Assembly: GCF_900156405.1 (NCBI RefSeq)
Contig: NZ_FTNN01000003.1
Coordinates: 1-64,000, forward strand
Length of the DNA: 64,000 bases
Reading direction: 5' to 3'
Source of the DNA: Shewanella morhuae
Lineage (GTDB): Bacteria > Pseudomonadota > Gammaproteobacteria > Enterobacterales > Shewanellaceae
Shown here: piece after piece, positions 53,308-61,387 of the stretch
Layout of the letters: the number at the start of each line of letters is the position of its first letter
Position numbering within the stretch: the stretch's first letter is position 1
The notes under the pieces: generated by a model
Databases searched by the model: none
The model's input: the letters and a program-made list of their open reading frames with translations, nothing else
Told to the model about the DNA's origin: nothing
Program-made: the position numbers and the translations under genes

Positions 53308-53448
53308 ATGCCATTCAGTGGCATCGAGAATGATACATCGGCGATTGCGGCAATGCTGTGGCTAGCCGCCTAGCAGTAATCAAGATAAGCGATAAACATG
53401 AGCGATGAGCGCGAAAATAACTAGCCTCCACAGTCGACACCCGCAATC
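53308..53448. repeat. Structured non-coding element upstream of yjjG
   Basis: ATGCCA/TGGCAT hairpin at 53308-53324, then a long imperfect inverted repeat: GATTGCGG (53343-53350) with CCGCAATC (53441-53448) and CTGTGGCTAG (53356-53365) with CTAGCCTCCACAG (53421-53433). It shares the 11-mer GGCGATTGCGG, and a preceding small hairpin, with the element at 48041-48366. This suggests a related repeat family. No gene is visible. Confidence 0.5.
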
Positions 53449-53562
53449 AGCAAGTGCATTAGTTTACCTTGCATCAAGGGTGATGATAACAACGATAATA
53501 AAAACTGACTGTTGAGTTATCATCACAATAATGGCAGGGGCTTGCGATAATCTAAGGACACT

Positions 53563-53688
53563 ATGGAGCACTTTTCGGCACTACCTATCTTTGTCACTGT
53601 CGTGGAATGCGGTAACTTTTCGCTGGCAATTCAAAAGCTTGGACTGAGTAAATCGGCTCTGCCGATCAAGAATCTCCTTTTCTCCTAG
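53563..53688 (+). pseudogene. Truncated LysR-family regulator gene
   Basis: The ATG at 53563 opens a normal LysR N-terminus: MEHFSALPIFVTVVECGNFS followed by LAIQKLGLSKSA, which is the first helix and half of the helix-turn-helix. The match stops after about 33 codons, and the frame ends at TAG 53686-53688. The rest of the regulator (about 260 residues) is missing, so DNA has been lost or replaced at about 53661. Confidence 0.8.
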
Positions 53689-53858
53689 AGTCTCTTCGCC
53701 TCGCGCCAGAGCACAATTTAGTCATTTTACTAGGTGGAAAAGGCTATAAACAAAAAGCTTTTGATTGGATAAAAACTGCTGCAAGTAATATTCAAGACAA
53801 ACAAATCAAGATCTTTGGTGACCTTGATGAATTTATTAGTTTTTTCGTTTCAAAATAA
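53661..53858 (+). pseudogene. C-terminal remnant of an unidentified gene
   Basis: Directly after the LysR break, a different frame is open for about 65 codons without a start and ends at TAA 53856-53858. It reads ...LAPEHNLVILLGGKGYKQKAF, then DWIKTAASNIQDKQIKIFGD and LDEFISFFVSK. The alternating hydrophobic strand / amphipathic helix pattern looks like a genuine protein tail. I do not recognise the family. It converges on the nuclease-helicase operon and probably arrived with it. Confidence 0.55.
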
Positions 53859-53865
53859 CCAAAAG

Positions 53866-53883
53866 GGTCGAAAAATTCCGACC
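53866..53883 (-). terminator. Weak terminator after the nuclease-helicase gene
   Basis: GGTCG/CGACC (53866-53870 with 53879-53883), then CTTTTGGTTATTTT on the minus strand. A 5-bp core only. Confidence 0.35.
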
Positions 53884-53893
53884 ATTTCTTTTA

Positions 53894-55849
53894 CTAAATC
53901 ACACCAATCCCGCAATCTATCAAGTACTTATAAGTATGATCATAAAAATTGGGATCTCGAGTCTCATCTGATTTATCGCCTTTAGGAACGAATATTACCA
54001 TGCCCTGACGAGCCCGCGTCAACAATACGCGATAAGCATTTTCAAGGTATTTTTGCCGAACAAATTGGCTTCGTTTTTGCCATTTGGTTCCTACAAACTG
54101 CCAGTGCTCAAATGCTTGAGCATTGAAACGGTAATCTGCATCCCAAGCCACAACGCACCAGTCTAGCTCTAGCCCTTGTACATCAAATTCAGTAGCAACA
54201 TCCTCTAAAAATTCGGCAGAACGAATATCATCGGCCCCACTTAAAAACCACTTAGCAGGGTCTATCTTGTTCTTAACGAAAATACCCTCAGCTTTAAGCC
54301 TAATACCGTTAGAAGAAGCAAGCAGCCCCATGGACTCGTTGGCTCGTTTGTGCAGATTAACCCAAGCTTTGGCTTTAGCTATATCCCGAGTGACTTTGAT
54401 TGGGTAGACATGCTCTATCTCTTTATAGAGGCTAACTGCAAGTCCGCATTGCCCAGAAATGAAGTAATGAACAAAGCTCGATAACTTTTCAGCGCGGAAA
54501 GATCGCATGGATGTGGCAAGATGTAAGTTAGGTAAGATATTCGCCCTTGAAACCGCATTCAGGTCTACGCCCATTGAGACATACTCACCAGACAATAAAG
54601 CGGTGGAAAAATAGACATCCCAATCTAAGAACCTGTCCTTAAGTGCATCCAACCAACCTGCTAGACCTGCCTCACCTTTATTAATCTCCTGCCCACCACC
54701 GACTAGTGCAATAATAAATGCCCAGTCTTGACGACGGTCCATTACTTCGATGAGAAACTCAGGCTCTGATTTATCAAAGTCGACAATACCTCGCTTACGA
54801 CGCATAAAATCGCTTGCCTGCTCTTTATCCCACGCCCGTTGAGCCTCATCAAATATGGCCACTTTTTCAGGCGGCACACCACCATTCAGATATTCATCCC
54901 TAAAGCGATGGATATTTTGAATAAATGATTCAGTCTCCTTTCTGGTTGCGCTGATAGAATCACCAGTTCTAGAAGATCTATCCCTAGCTAAGGCTTCCTG
55001 TAATACCGTCACTAAAGGCCCATTACCACTGAGGAAAACAGAATACTCGTTCTCTTCCCTGTTTGCGTGAATACTCGCAATATTAAGTCCTACAAGGGTT
55101 TTTCCCGCCCCCGGAACACCGGTAACGAAACAAATTATTTTTCGCTTATTGATACGAGCATCGTGAATCAACTGAAGTAATTGCTGACTCGTTTGTCCAA
55201 GATTTTGAGTGTCTGCTTCACTACGAGCTATATCTTCGACTTTATGCTGCGCATATAGCGCTTGCGCCGCTTCGATAATTGTTGGTGTCGGCAAATAGCC
55301 AGAATCAGCCCACAAGTTTGGATCAAAAGTAGGTTGATTCAACCGTTCAGCGATTTGGCGCATTCTTGAAAACAATTCACTGGGTGAAATACACAAGGTC
55401 GAAGCAACATTATCGTCGGCGAATTCTGGATTTTTCGATTGGCTCATCGCTTTGGTGGCGACAAGCAGAGGAACTAGATATTTATCATGACTACCGCGAT
55501 GAAAGTTCTTTAAATCTAAAGCATATTCATGAGTTTGCCTCATATCTGCAGCGGTAAATACTTTTGCGCCAACTTTAAACTCTACAACAAAAACAATCCC
55601 TTTAAATATAATCACGACATCGGCACGTCGTCCCATTCGGGGGATCATAAACTCAATGAAAATATGCCCTTCCAGCTCAAGGCTCTCGGCCAAGGAACGT
55701 TTGAGAACTTCAATTTCAGTACACCAAGCACGAGTTTGTGCATGCAATAAATGCTGAGTATGGAAACGTGATATCTGCCCGGTAATCGCATCGGGCTCTG
55801 CAGATAGAAAATCTTTAAAACTCACCGAATAAAATGCTCGTTGAGTCAT
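53894..55849 (-). CDS. Nuclease-helicase fusion (PD-(D/E)XK + DUF2075/Schlafen-group-3 helicase)
   Basis: A 651-residue protein in two parts. Residues about 40-95 fit a PD-(D/E)XK nuclease core: Asp77 in RRADVVIIF and Glu90-Phe-Lys92 in VFVVEFKVG, with a Glu-bearing helix (TEIEVL, 44-49) before it. Residues about 235-620 are an SF1-like DUF2075 helicase: Walker A GVPGAGKT (244-251), Walker B IFDEAQRAW (332-340), GGGQEINKGEAG (384-395), VQGLELDW (558-565) and arginine motif YRVLLTRAR (606-614). It likely cuts and unwinds nucleic acid. The ATG overlaps the upstream HTH stop (ATGA). Antiphage defence is inferred from architecture and context; no system name can be given. Confidence 0.82.
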   Translation of the reverse strand: MTQRAFYSVSFKDFLSAEPDAITGQISRFHTQHLLHAQTRAWCTEIEVLKRSLAESLELEGHIFIEFMIPRMGRRADVVIIFKGIVFVVEFKVGAKVFTAADMRQTHEYALDLKNFHRGSHDKYLVPLLVATKAMSQSKNPEFADDNVASTLCISPSELFSRMRQIAERLNQPTFDPNLWADSGYLPTPTIIEAAQALYAQHKVEDIARSEADTQNLGQTSQQLLQLIHDARINKRKIICFVTGVPGAGKTLVGLNIASIHANREENEYSVFLSGNGPLVTVLQEALARDRSSRTGDSISATRKETESFIQNIHRFRDEYLNGGVPPEKVAIFDEAQRAWDKEQASDFMRRKRGIVDFDKSEPEFLIEVMDRRQDWAFIIALVGGGQEINKGEAGLAGWLDALKDRFLDWDVYFSTALLSGEYVSMGVDLNAVSRANILPNLHLATSMRSFRAEKLSSFVHYFISGQCGLAVSLYKEIEHVYPIKVTRDIAKAKAWVNLHKRANESMGLLASSNGIRLKAEGIFVKNKIDPAKWFLSGADDIRSAEFLEDVATEFDVQGLELDWCVVAWDADYRFNAQAFEHWQFVGTKWQKRSQFVRQKYLENAYRVLLTRARQGMVIFVPKGDKSDETRDPNFYDHTYKYLIDCGIGVI

Positions 55850-56076
55850 AATGATCCCTCAACGGTAAAATCAAGAAGTTGTTTCGCCGGGATATCTAAA
55901 GCACTGGCAAGCTTAAAAAGATTAATCAAACTAACATTGCGTTGCCCACGTTCAATGCCGCTGACATAGGTTCTGTCCATGTCAGCTTTTAATGCAAGCT
56001 GCTCCTGAGAAAAAGATCTCTCAAGTCGCAAACTTTTTAGATGAGTACCGAATGAGGTAAGCAAATGATCTTCCAT
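55846..56076 (-). CDS. Xre/C-protein-like HTH regulator
   Basis: A 76-residue protein that is almost only a helix-turn-helix: SFSQEQLALKADMDRTYVSG and IERGQRNVSLINLFKLASAL. The YVSGIERGxRN pattern is typical of the small controller (C) proteins and Xre regulators found with restriction-modification systems. It overlaps the nuclease-helicase start by 4 bp, so both are one unit. A palindrome 40 bp upstream is its likely operator, giving autoregulation. Confidence 0.88.
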   Translation of the reverse strand: MEDHLLTSFGTHLKSLRLERSFSQEQLALKADMDRTYVSGIERGQRNVSLINLFKLASALDIPAKQLLDFTVEGSL

Positions 56077-56115
56077 GAATAATCCTTTGAAGAGTTTTCA
56101 TGATGATCTTTACTT

Positions 56116-56132
56116 GTAGACAATACGTCTAC
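56116..56132. promoter_or_regulatory. Candidate operator of the HTH/nuclease-helicase operon
   Basis: GTAGAC-AATAC-GTCTAC is a perfect 6-bp palindrome with a 5-base centre, 40 bp upstream of the HTH start. On the minus strand a TGTGAC and TATTGT pair (16-bp spacer) overlaps it, so binding would block transcription. Confidence 0.6.
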
Positions 56133-56753
56133 GGACTATGAGTCACATTCGATACCTAGCACTTAATGATTTTGACATAACATCGCACAGAGTAATCACT
56201 CACAAAATGCAAAATGATTGTTGCCGCTGATTACATTTAGATAGCAGATTCCGCAATCTACTTACCAACCACTCGACAATAAGTATTTGGTACTTCGGCC
56301 GCAGGCATTGCCTAGTTATTCCAGAATTCAACATCACGCAGCTCGACTAATTGAGCTAGATGACGGGCAACTCACATTAGCGACCTTTTGATTGAGGGTC
56401 ACTTATTCACCTCACATTATGAGTCGAATAGCACTAATAATCGCCTCATCAATACCTCATCATTGCCAATATTACTATGCAATGCAGGGAAATGAGCCTT
56501 GTTGGTAATCCGGGAGTTCAGTTTCTAAGCCTTATGGGCTTCCACACTTACTATTATTGTGCAGCAGCACTTCAGTTATCACACAATACACGGTGCGCCT
56601 TTACTGGGTGCATTGCCGTGGTGCGTGACTTTTATGTATAGCCACCGACAAAGCCTTCGTGCTGAGATATACTGCCGCCGCTGATTTGACACGCCGATGT
56701 GAAAACTCATAGCTTACACCGCACCACTTGCACACACATTCTGAGCCCAATCT
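56133..56753. other. Long gap without a recognised gene
   Basis: About 620 bases. A start-less plus-strand frame at 56245-56391 (ending in AARLIELDDGQLTLATF) and a 54-codon plus-strand frame from an ATG near 56477 are open, but neither resembles a known family. They may be debris of lost genes. No tRNA, terminator or transposase was seen. Confidence 0.4.
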
Positions 56754-57665
56754 ATGCCTGATAATGCCAACAATTCACCAACCGCTACCCACGCACACAG
56801 TACAGCTAATGCACAACATATTGGCAATGCAGAGCATGCCGCCAATACGCAGCATACTGGCAACTCACAGCTAGCAACACCGGATGAGACATATCCCTCA
56901 CTGTCGAATGCACTCGGTGGCGAACAGGTAACTGCGGAAAAATTGAAGGTCTTTATCATAGGTTTACCGCGCACGGGCACTACAAGTGTGAGTGTGGCAT
57001 TGTTGGAGCAAGGGCTTAACGTGGCGCACATGGCCTTTACTAAACAGGCGTTTATGTTGGCCGATGCGATTTCTGATGTGCCGTGTTTTAGTGATTATCG
57101 GCAGCTCGATGGTCTTTTCCCGCAGGCTAAATTTGTCTACCTCGAGCGTGATATGGCTAAGTGGGTGCCTTCAATGCAGATGCTGCTAGGTAAAATGCTG
57201 CCGCATTTAGAAGCAAAATCGGGGCGATTTCACCCGATTATGAAACGCAGCTTTAAACATACGTTTGCTATCGATAAAGTGACGCATCCCGTAGATGAGG
57301 CGCATCTTATTGATTGTTATCAAAGGCATCAAAACGAAGTGTTCGCTTACTTTCATGGTCGAGAAGATTTTATCTCGCTCGACATCAGCCATGCGGGAAG
57401 TTTGAGTCGTTTGTTGCAATTTTTAGGCTTAGACACCAATGGTCCAACCTTAGGCCAAATGACCGATAGGGCGCATAGCAACACTCAAACAAACAGCACG
57501 CTAATCCATCAAGACAGAGTCAATACCGGCGAACATGGGCTGGACTTTCCTAAATTAAACGCTGGCACTCACGTCGCGGCTTGGCATGAATATAAACATC
57601 CAAACAAGGTCAACAGTAATAGCGCTGGCCCGCAAAGCCGTAAGTTTTTCGACTATACACTTTAG
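56754..57665 (+). CDS. Sulfotransferase-family protein
   Basis: A 303-residue protein with a low-complexity Asn/Ala/His/Thr N-terminus (about 1-45) and a sulfotransferase domain. The PAPS 5'-phosphosulfate loop is GLPRTGTTSVSVAL (about residue 69), and a later FVYLERDMAKWV is in the position of the 3'-phosphate site. It would transfer sulfate from PAPS to an unknown acceptor. The start ATG has no clear ribosome site; a later start cannot be excluded. Convergent with the MFS gene, 9 bp apart. Confidence 0.75.
   Translation: MPDNANNSPTATHAHSTANAQHIGNAEHAANTQHTGNSQLATPDETYPSLSNALGGEQVTAEKLKVFIIGLPRTGTTSVSVALLEQGLNVAHMAFTKQAFMLADAISDVPCFSDYRQLDGLFPQAKFVYLERDMAKWVPSMQMLLGKMLPHLEAKSGRFHPIMKRSFKHTFAIDKVTHPVDEAHLIDCYQRHQNEVFAYFHGREDFISLDISHAGSLSRLLQFLGLDTNGPTLGQMTDRAHSNTQTNSTLIHQDRVNTGEHGLDFPKLNAGTHVAAWHEYKHPNKVNSNSAGPQSRKFFDYTL
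56805..56876 (+). repeat. 18-bp imperfect tandem repeat in the sulfotransferase N-terminus
   Basis: Four 18-bp units at 56805, 56823, 56841 and 56859 encode the hexamers ANAQHI, GNAEHA, ANTQHT and GNSQLA. The period is a multiple of three, so copy-number change would not shift the frame. Confidence 0.75.
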
Positions 57666-57674
57666 CTGTACGCC

Positions 57675-59093
57675 CTATTGCTTGCGGCGTTTAACCACAG
57701 TAAGCCAATCAAGACTCACGCCCGAAATAGCATTAAAACCGCGGATACGGAAGATAAGTTTTAGTAGCTGCGGCCTTGCCCGCACTTTAGGTTCAACCGA
57801 GCGCGGAATAAACCAGAGTGTCACTAACGCTCGCAGCACCGTCGAGACTAAGAACACCACAAAAATTGGGCTCGATAACACGCTATCCCAACCCGTCCAG
57901 ACTAAAAAATCCGCCGCATGGGAGGCAATCGTACCGCCCAATATTGCACCAACAAAAACACAGGCCGCACTTAAGGCCGCTTGCAGGGCAGCATAAGTCG
58001 CAAAGTCACTGCGAAAGGGACGGATATCATAAAGGTAATTTGCCGTGCTTAAGGTGAAGCCGCTCCATGCCAAGCCAGAAAAAGCTTGGATAGCTAAGAT
58101 ATACAGATAGTTATCCGAGAACAGCCACATCAGCGGTAAGCTTGGGATCATACAACTGGTGATAATCATCACTAAACGATTGCCGAATTGATCGCTAAAG
58201 CGGCCCCAAAATCGTAAGGTCACAAATTGAGTCGCTATCGAAGCCACGCTGGCAAATACAAATTCGAGGTAAGTGAACTTTAAGCCTTCCAGCATATAAA
58301 CGGCAAAAAATGGTGCCGAGATTGCCACCATTCCCTGCATACTGGCAACGAACAAACTGTACTGGCGAAAGGTTTTATCTTTCCACGCCGCACGAAAATG
58401 ACCAATCGTTTGCAAAAATACGCCACGCTGTTTGGGCACGCGCGGATCGGGATCATGCATCTGTAGCAGTAACCAAGCCGACACAAAACGCCCCATTGCC
58501 GCGATAGAAAACAACAGACTAAAACCCAACCACGCCATCTGCATCGAGTCCGTTAGCGTGAGTATGCCGCCACCAACAAAAAACACACTTAAAGATGCGC
58601 CCATAGTGAGCCGAGTGCGAGCGGCAAAAAAAGCGCCTCGGCGCCGTTCAGGTACGATAGATCCCATCCACGCGCGCCAATGGGGCTGAATAAGATTAAT
58701 AAAACCATGGTAACCAACGGCTAAGGCGATAAAGATCCACACGGCATGCTCTGAGCCAAAAGCAGCCAACGCGCCCATAGCTAACACTATGCAGCCCTGA
58801 AAGACCGCACAAAAAACGATAAAAGTTCGACGGGAGAAATGGCTTGCAAGCCACACGGATAAAAGTTGGGCTATCGCCCCAAAAAGCTGTGGTAAACCCG
58901 TCACAAATCCCATTTGCGCTAGGCTGGCACCAAGAAAAATAGCATAAGCATTAAAAAAGTTATCACTGGTCGCTGTCATCATTGACGAGGCAACGGCCTC
59001 CTGCTGCGAGCGACGCAGGGTACATCTTAACCACGAATTACGTTCGCTGCGCCGTGAGCAAGTGACTAACGGCGGGGCCACAGGTGAATCCAT
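57675..59093 (-). CDS. MFS transporter
   Basis: A 472-residue major facilitator with about 12 membrane segments. The loop after segment 2 (LASHFSRRTFIV) and the corresponding loop in the second half (RFWGRFSDQFGNRLVMI) carry the MFS charged motifs. The N-terminus (about 40 residues) is long and basic. The ATG at 59093 is preferred over the GTG at 59102. Substrate unknown. Confidence 0.82.
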   Translation of the reverse strand: MDSPVAPPLVTCSRRSERNSWLRCTLRRSQQEAVASSMMTATSDNFFNAYAIFLGASLAQMGFVTGLPQLFGAIAQLLSVWLASHFSRRTFIVFCAVFQGCIVLAMGALAAFGSEHAVWIFIALAVGYHGFINLIQPHWRAWMGSIVPERRRGAFFAARTRLTMGASLSVFFVGGGILTLTDSMQMAWLGFSLLFSIAAMGRFVSAWLLLQMHDPDPRVPKQRGVFLQTIGHFRAAWKDKTFRQYSLFVASMQGMVAISAPFFAVYMLEGLKFTYLEFVFASVASIATQFVTLRFWGRFSDQFGNRLVMIITSCMIPSLPLMWLFSDNYLYILAIQAFSGLAWSGFTLSTANYLYDIRPFRSDFATYAALQAALSAACVFVGAILGGTIASHAADFLVWTGWDSVLSSPIFVVFLVSTVLRALVTLWFIPRSVEPKVRARPQLLKLIFRIRGFNAISGVSLDWLTVVKRRKQ

Positions 59094-59177
59094 ACCAAGC
59101 ACAAATCCATATGATATTAAGGGATTAATTATTGCTCGATTATGTCGGATGAAATAGCATCTGCCTAGGTTTTAGTT

Positions 59178-59206
59178 TAAAAAACGCCCAAAGCTGAGCC
59201 TTGGGC
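59178..59206 (-). terminator. Terminator of the kinase/nucleotidyltransferase operon
   Basis: CGCCCAA/TTGGGCG (59184-59190 with 59200-59206), with inner AGCT pairing, and TTTTTT after it on the minus strand. It lies about 75 bases past the kinase stop. Confidence 0.88.
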
Positions 59207-59281
59207 GCTGTCGTTAATTTCGATGTTGAACCAATAAATCTACCTCAAAATATTGATATTAAATAAAATATTAATTACTCA

Positions 59282-60346
59282 CTAGAAATTAGCTTTAAGC
59301 TCAGTTTCGTGGTCGAGCAAGCTTTGGTACAAGGTAAACTGGTTAGCAGCGCGATCCAGATTGTGGCCTTCGCGGTGGATATGGAAATACACATCACCAT
59401 TAAGATAATCCGTTAAAAAACGCACACCTATCATCAAACAAATCACTCGCGCACCGAGCCAAAGGCTGCGCTTCTCAGTCTCTGTTAAGACGTCGCCTAA
59501 TTCGCTCAAGTAACCACGGCAAATCGCGGCGAAGATATCTTGGCGCACTTGGACTTTATCCAAAGCTGTAGAGTCTTCTTCCTCTGGCGAGCAAAAAGTA
59601 CGTACCATATCGCCAAAGTCATACATCAAATGACCTTTCATGCAGGTATCCAAATCGATAATCGCCATGCTGGACATATCGCGCTTATCAAAAAGCATAT
59701 TATTGATTTTAGTATCGTTATGACAAATGCGCAGTGGCAGTTTTGGCGATATGTCGGCCAGTTCATTAAGCAAAGTCTGTTGAGATAACGCGTAATCGAC
59801 CCAATGACGACAAACATCTAAACGGTGTTGGCTATCGAGCTCTGCCGCCTGCTGTAACAGAGCCATCCGTCCCGGTAAATGATGAAACTGGGGGATCACA
59901 TCTTCAAGTTGAGTGGCATCAAAGTCACTCAAAGCAGAAGCAAAATGACCAAAGGCCTTGGCCGCCATTTCAGCCTCTTGCTCCGACTTGACCACCTCAA
60001 TACTCAGGCTATGGGGCAAGTAGCTTATCGCGCGCCAAAATCCTTGTTCGCCTAAATCGATAGCTAATTCACCCTCTTGAGTTAAACAAGGGCTAACCAC
60101 TTTAAGGCCATACTGCTGCTGCAACGACTTAGCGCATAGATGATGGCTAATTTTATCGGCATTGGTAACCAAAGCGCTGGGGGTTTTAAACACCTCAGTG
60201 TTAATTCGCTGCAATACTAATTCGCCCGCAGGCCAACGCACCAAAAGGGTGTCATTGATATGGCCATTACCGAGGGTAGAAATTTTAGCCTCGGCGGCAT
60301 CAATACCAAAATGAGGCAAGACTAACTGCCTAATGAGTTTAATCAC
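59282..60346 (-). CDS. Aminoglycoside-phosphotransferase-fold sugar kinase (NahK-like)
   Basis: A 354-residue APH-fold kinase. The catalytic HNDTKINNMLF and metal-binding IIDLDTCMKG motifs are present. The N-terminal LGNGHINDTLLV...LVLQRINTEVFK pattern is like that of N-acetylhexosamine 1-kinase (NahK). It is translation-coupled to a nucleotidyltransferase (8-bp overlap), which fits a pathway that phosphorylates a sugar at C1 and then activates it as an NDP-sugar. Substrate not decidable from sequence. Confidence 0.75.
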   Translation of the reverse strand: MIKLIRQLVLPHFGIDAAEAKISTLGNGHINDTLLVRWPAGELVLQRINTEVFKTPSALVTNADKISHHLCAKSLQQQYGLKVVSPCLTQEGELAIDLGEQGFWRAISYLPHSLSIEVVKSEQEAEMAAKAFGHFASALSDFDATQLEDVIPQFHHLPGRMALLQQAAELDSQHRLDVCRHWVDYALSQQTLLNELADISPKLPLRICHNDTKINNMLFDKRDMSSMAIIDLDTCMKGHLMYDFGDMVRTFCSPEEEDSTALDKVQVRQDIFAAICRGYLSELGDVLTETEKRSLWLGARVICLMIGVRFLTDYLNGDVYFHIHREGHNLDRAANQFTLYQSLLDHETELKANF

Positions 60347-61211
60347 TCAATAACTCCGTTAATTTTTGTTTTACCCAGACAGTGTCCTGCGGATAAGTCA
60401 CGCCGAGCCAAGGCTCACAGGCCACATCGACATACACGGGCAAACCTTGCTCAATGCCCGCTTGTACTATGGCGGGCAAGTAACATTCAGACTTAGGTTG
60501 TTGACCCTGTTGCCCGATAAATTCGGTTAATTCACGTTTAATAACATCAAATATGTTTGGAGAGAAGCCCCAGCATGTCATAGAGACCAAGGATTGCGCC
60601 GGCAAATTAGCATGCCCTTGTGGGCTATCACCCACTAATTGGCCCGCTTGCTCAGCGATATTGAGCCACTCGACAACCGATTTAAGCTGTCCATTCTCTA
60701 CCTGACACAAACCACGGTTAACGCCGCCGTGCTCCGACAATGTGAGTTCTATGGGATACGCCACCATCATCCACTGTGTCGGCTTTGTCTTTAAGCCTTT
60801 TGCTAACGAAAAAAAGGCACTATCGCCATAAAAGTCATCGGCATTGATAACCGCCATGGGGCCTTTAACCAGATGACGCGCGCTCCACAGTGCATGGGCA
60901 GTACCCCAAGGCTTAAGCCTGTGGCTAAGATCCACTAACTGCGCCGCTTCGGGTAAATCCGTTAAAACCTGATAGCAAAAGTGATATTCAAAATCGATAG
61001 GTAAAAATTGGGTCAGTATTGCAGTTAATTCACTTTCTAATTCAGGGCGGATCACCAGCACAGCACGCTGAAAACCACTGCGAATAGCCGACATGATTGA
61101 TAACACCAACATGGGTTCGCCAGCAGGGCCGAGCGCCGCTAATTGCTTATCGCCGCCGAAACGACTACCCAGCCCAGCAGCCATAATGACTAAGGTCAAT
61201 TCTGTATTCAT
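60339..61211 (-). CDS. Sugar-1-phosphate nucleotidyltransferase
   Basis: A 290-residue NTP_transferase-fold enzyme. The nucleotide loop VIMAAGLGSRFGGDKQL and the metal Asp in VINADDFYG are visible. It would couple a nucleoside triphosphate with a sugar-1-phosphate. It overlaps the kinase gene, so the pair probably forms a salvage pathway to an activated sugar. Confidence 0.82.
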   Translation of the reverse strand: MNTELTLVIMAAGLGSRFGGDKQLAALGPAGEPMLVLSIMSAIRSGFQRAVLVIRPELESELTAILTQFLPIDFEYHFCYQVLTDLPEAAQLVDLSHRLKPWGTAHALWSARHLVKGPMAVINADDFYGDSAFFSLAKGLKTKPTQWMMVAYPIELTLSEHGGVNRGLCQVENGQLKSVVEWLNIAEQAGQLVGDSPQGHANLPAQSLVSMTCWGFSPNIFDVIKRELTEFIGQQGQQPKSECYLPAIVQAGIEQGLPVYVDVACEPWLGVTYPQDTVWVKQKLTELLSD

Positions 61212-61387
61212 GTTGGATTGATATTCTGTTTAAATTTTAAGATATTCCACAAACTACATCGCCAGATACCAAGACAGAGGCATTTAAAACATAGTTTGAG
61301 AAAAAGAGGAGCAAAAGTGTAATCTACCCCTCTAATTGTGACTAGCATTTAAGTAGAATTTTTATCGACTTAAGCTGCTCAAGTACG

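Noticed and set aside
56245..56391. Start-less plus-strand frame ending in ARLIELDDGQLTLATF, considered as the lost LysR C-terminus
   Set aside because: The pattern does not fit a LysR effector domain; kept only as possible debris.
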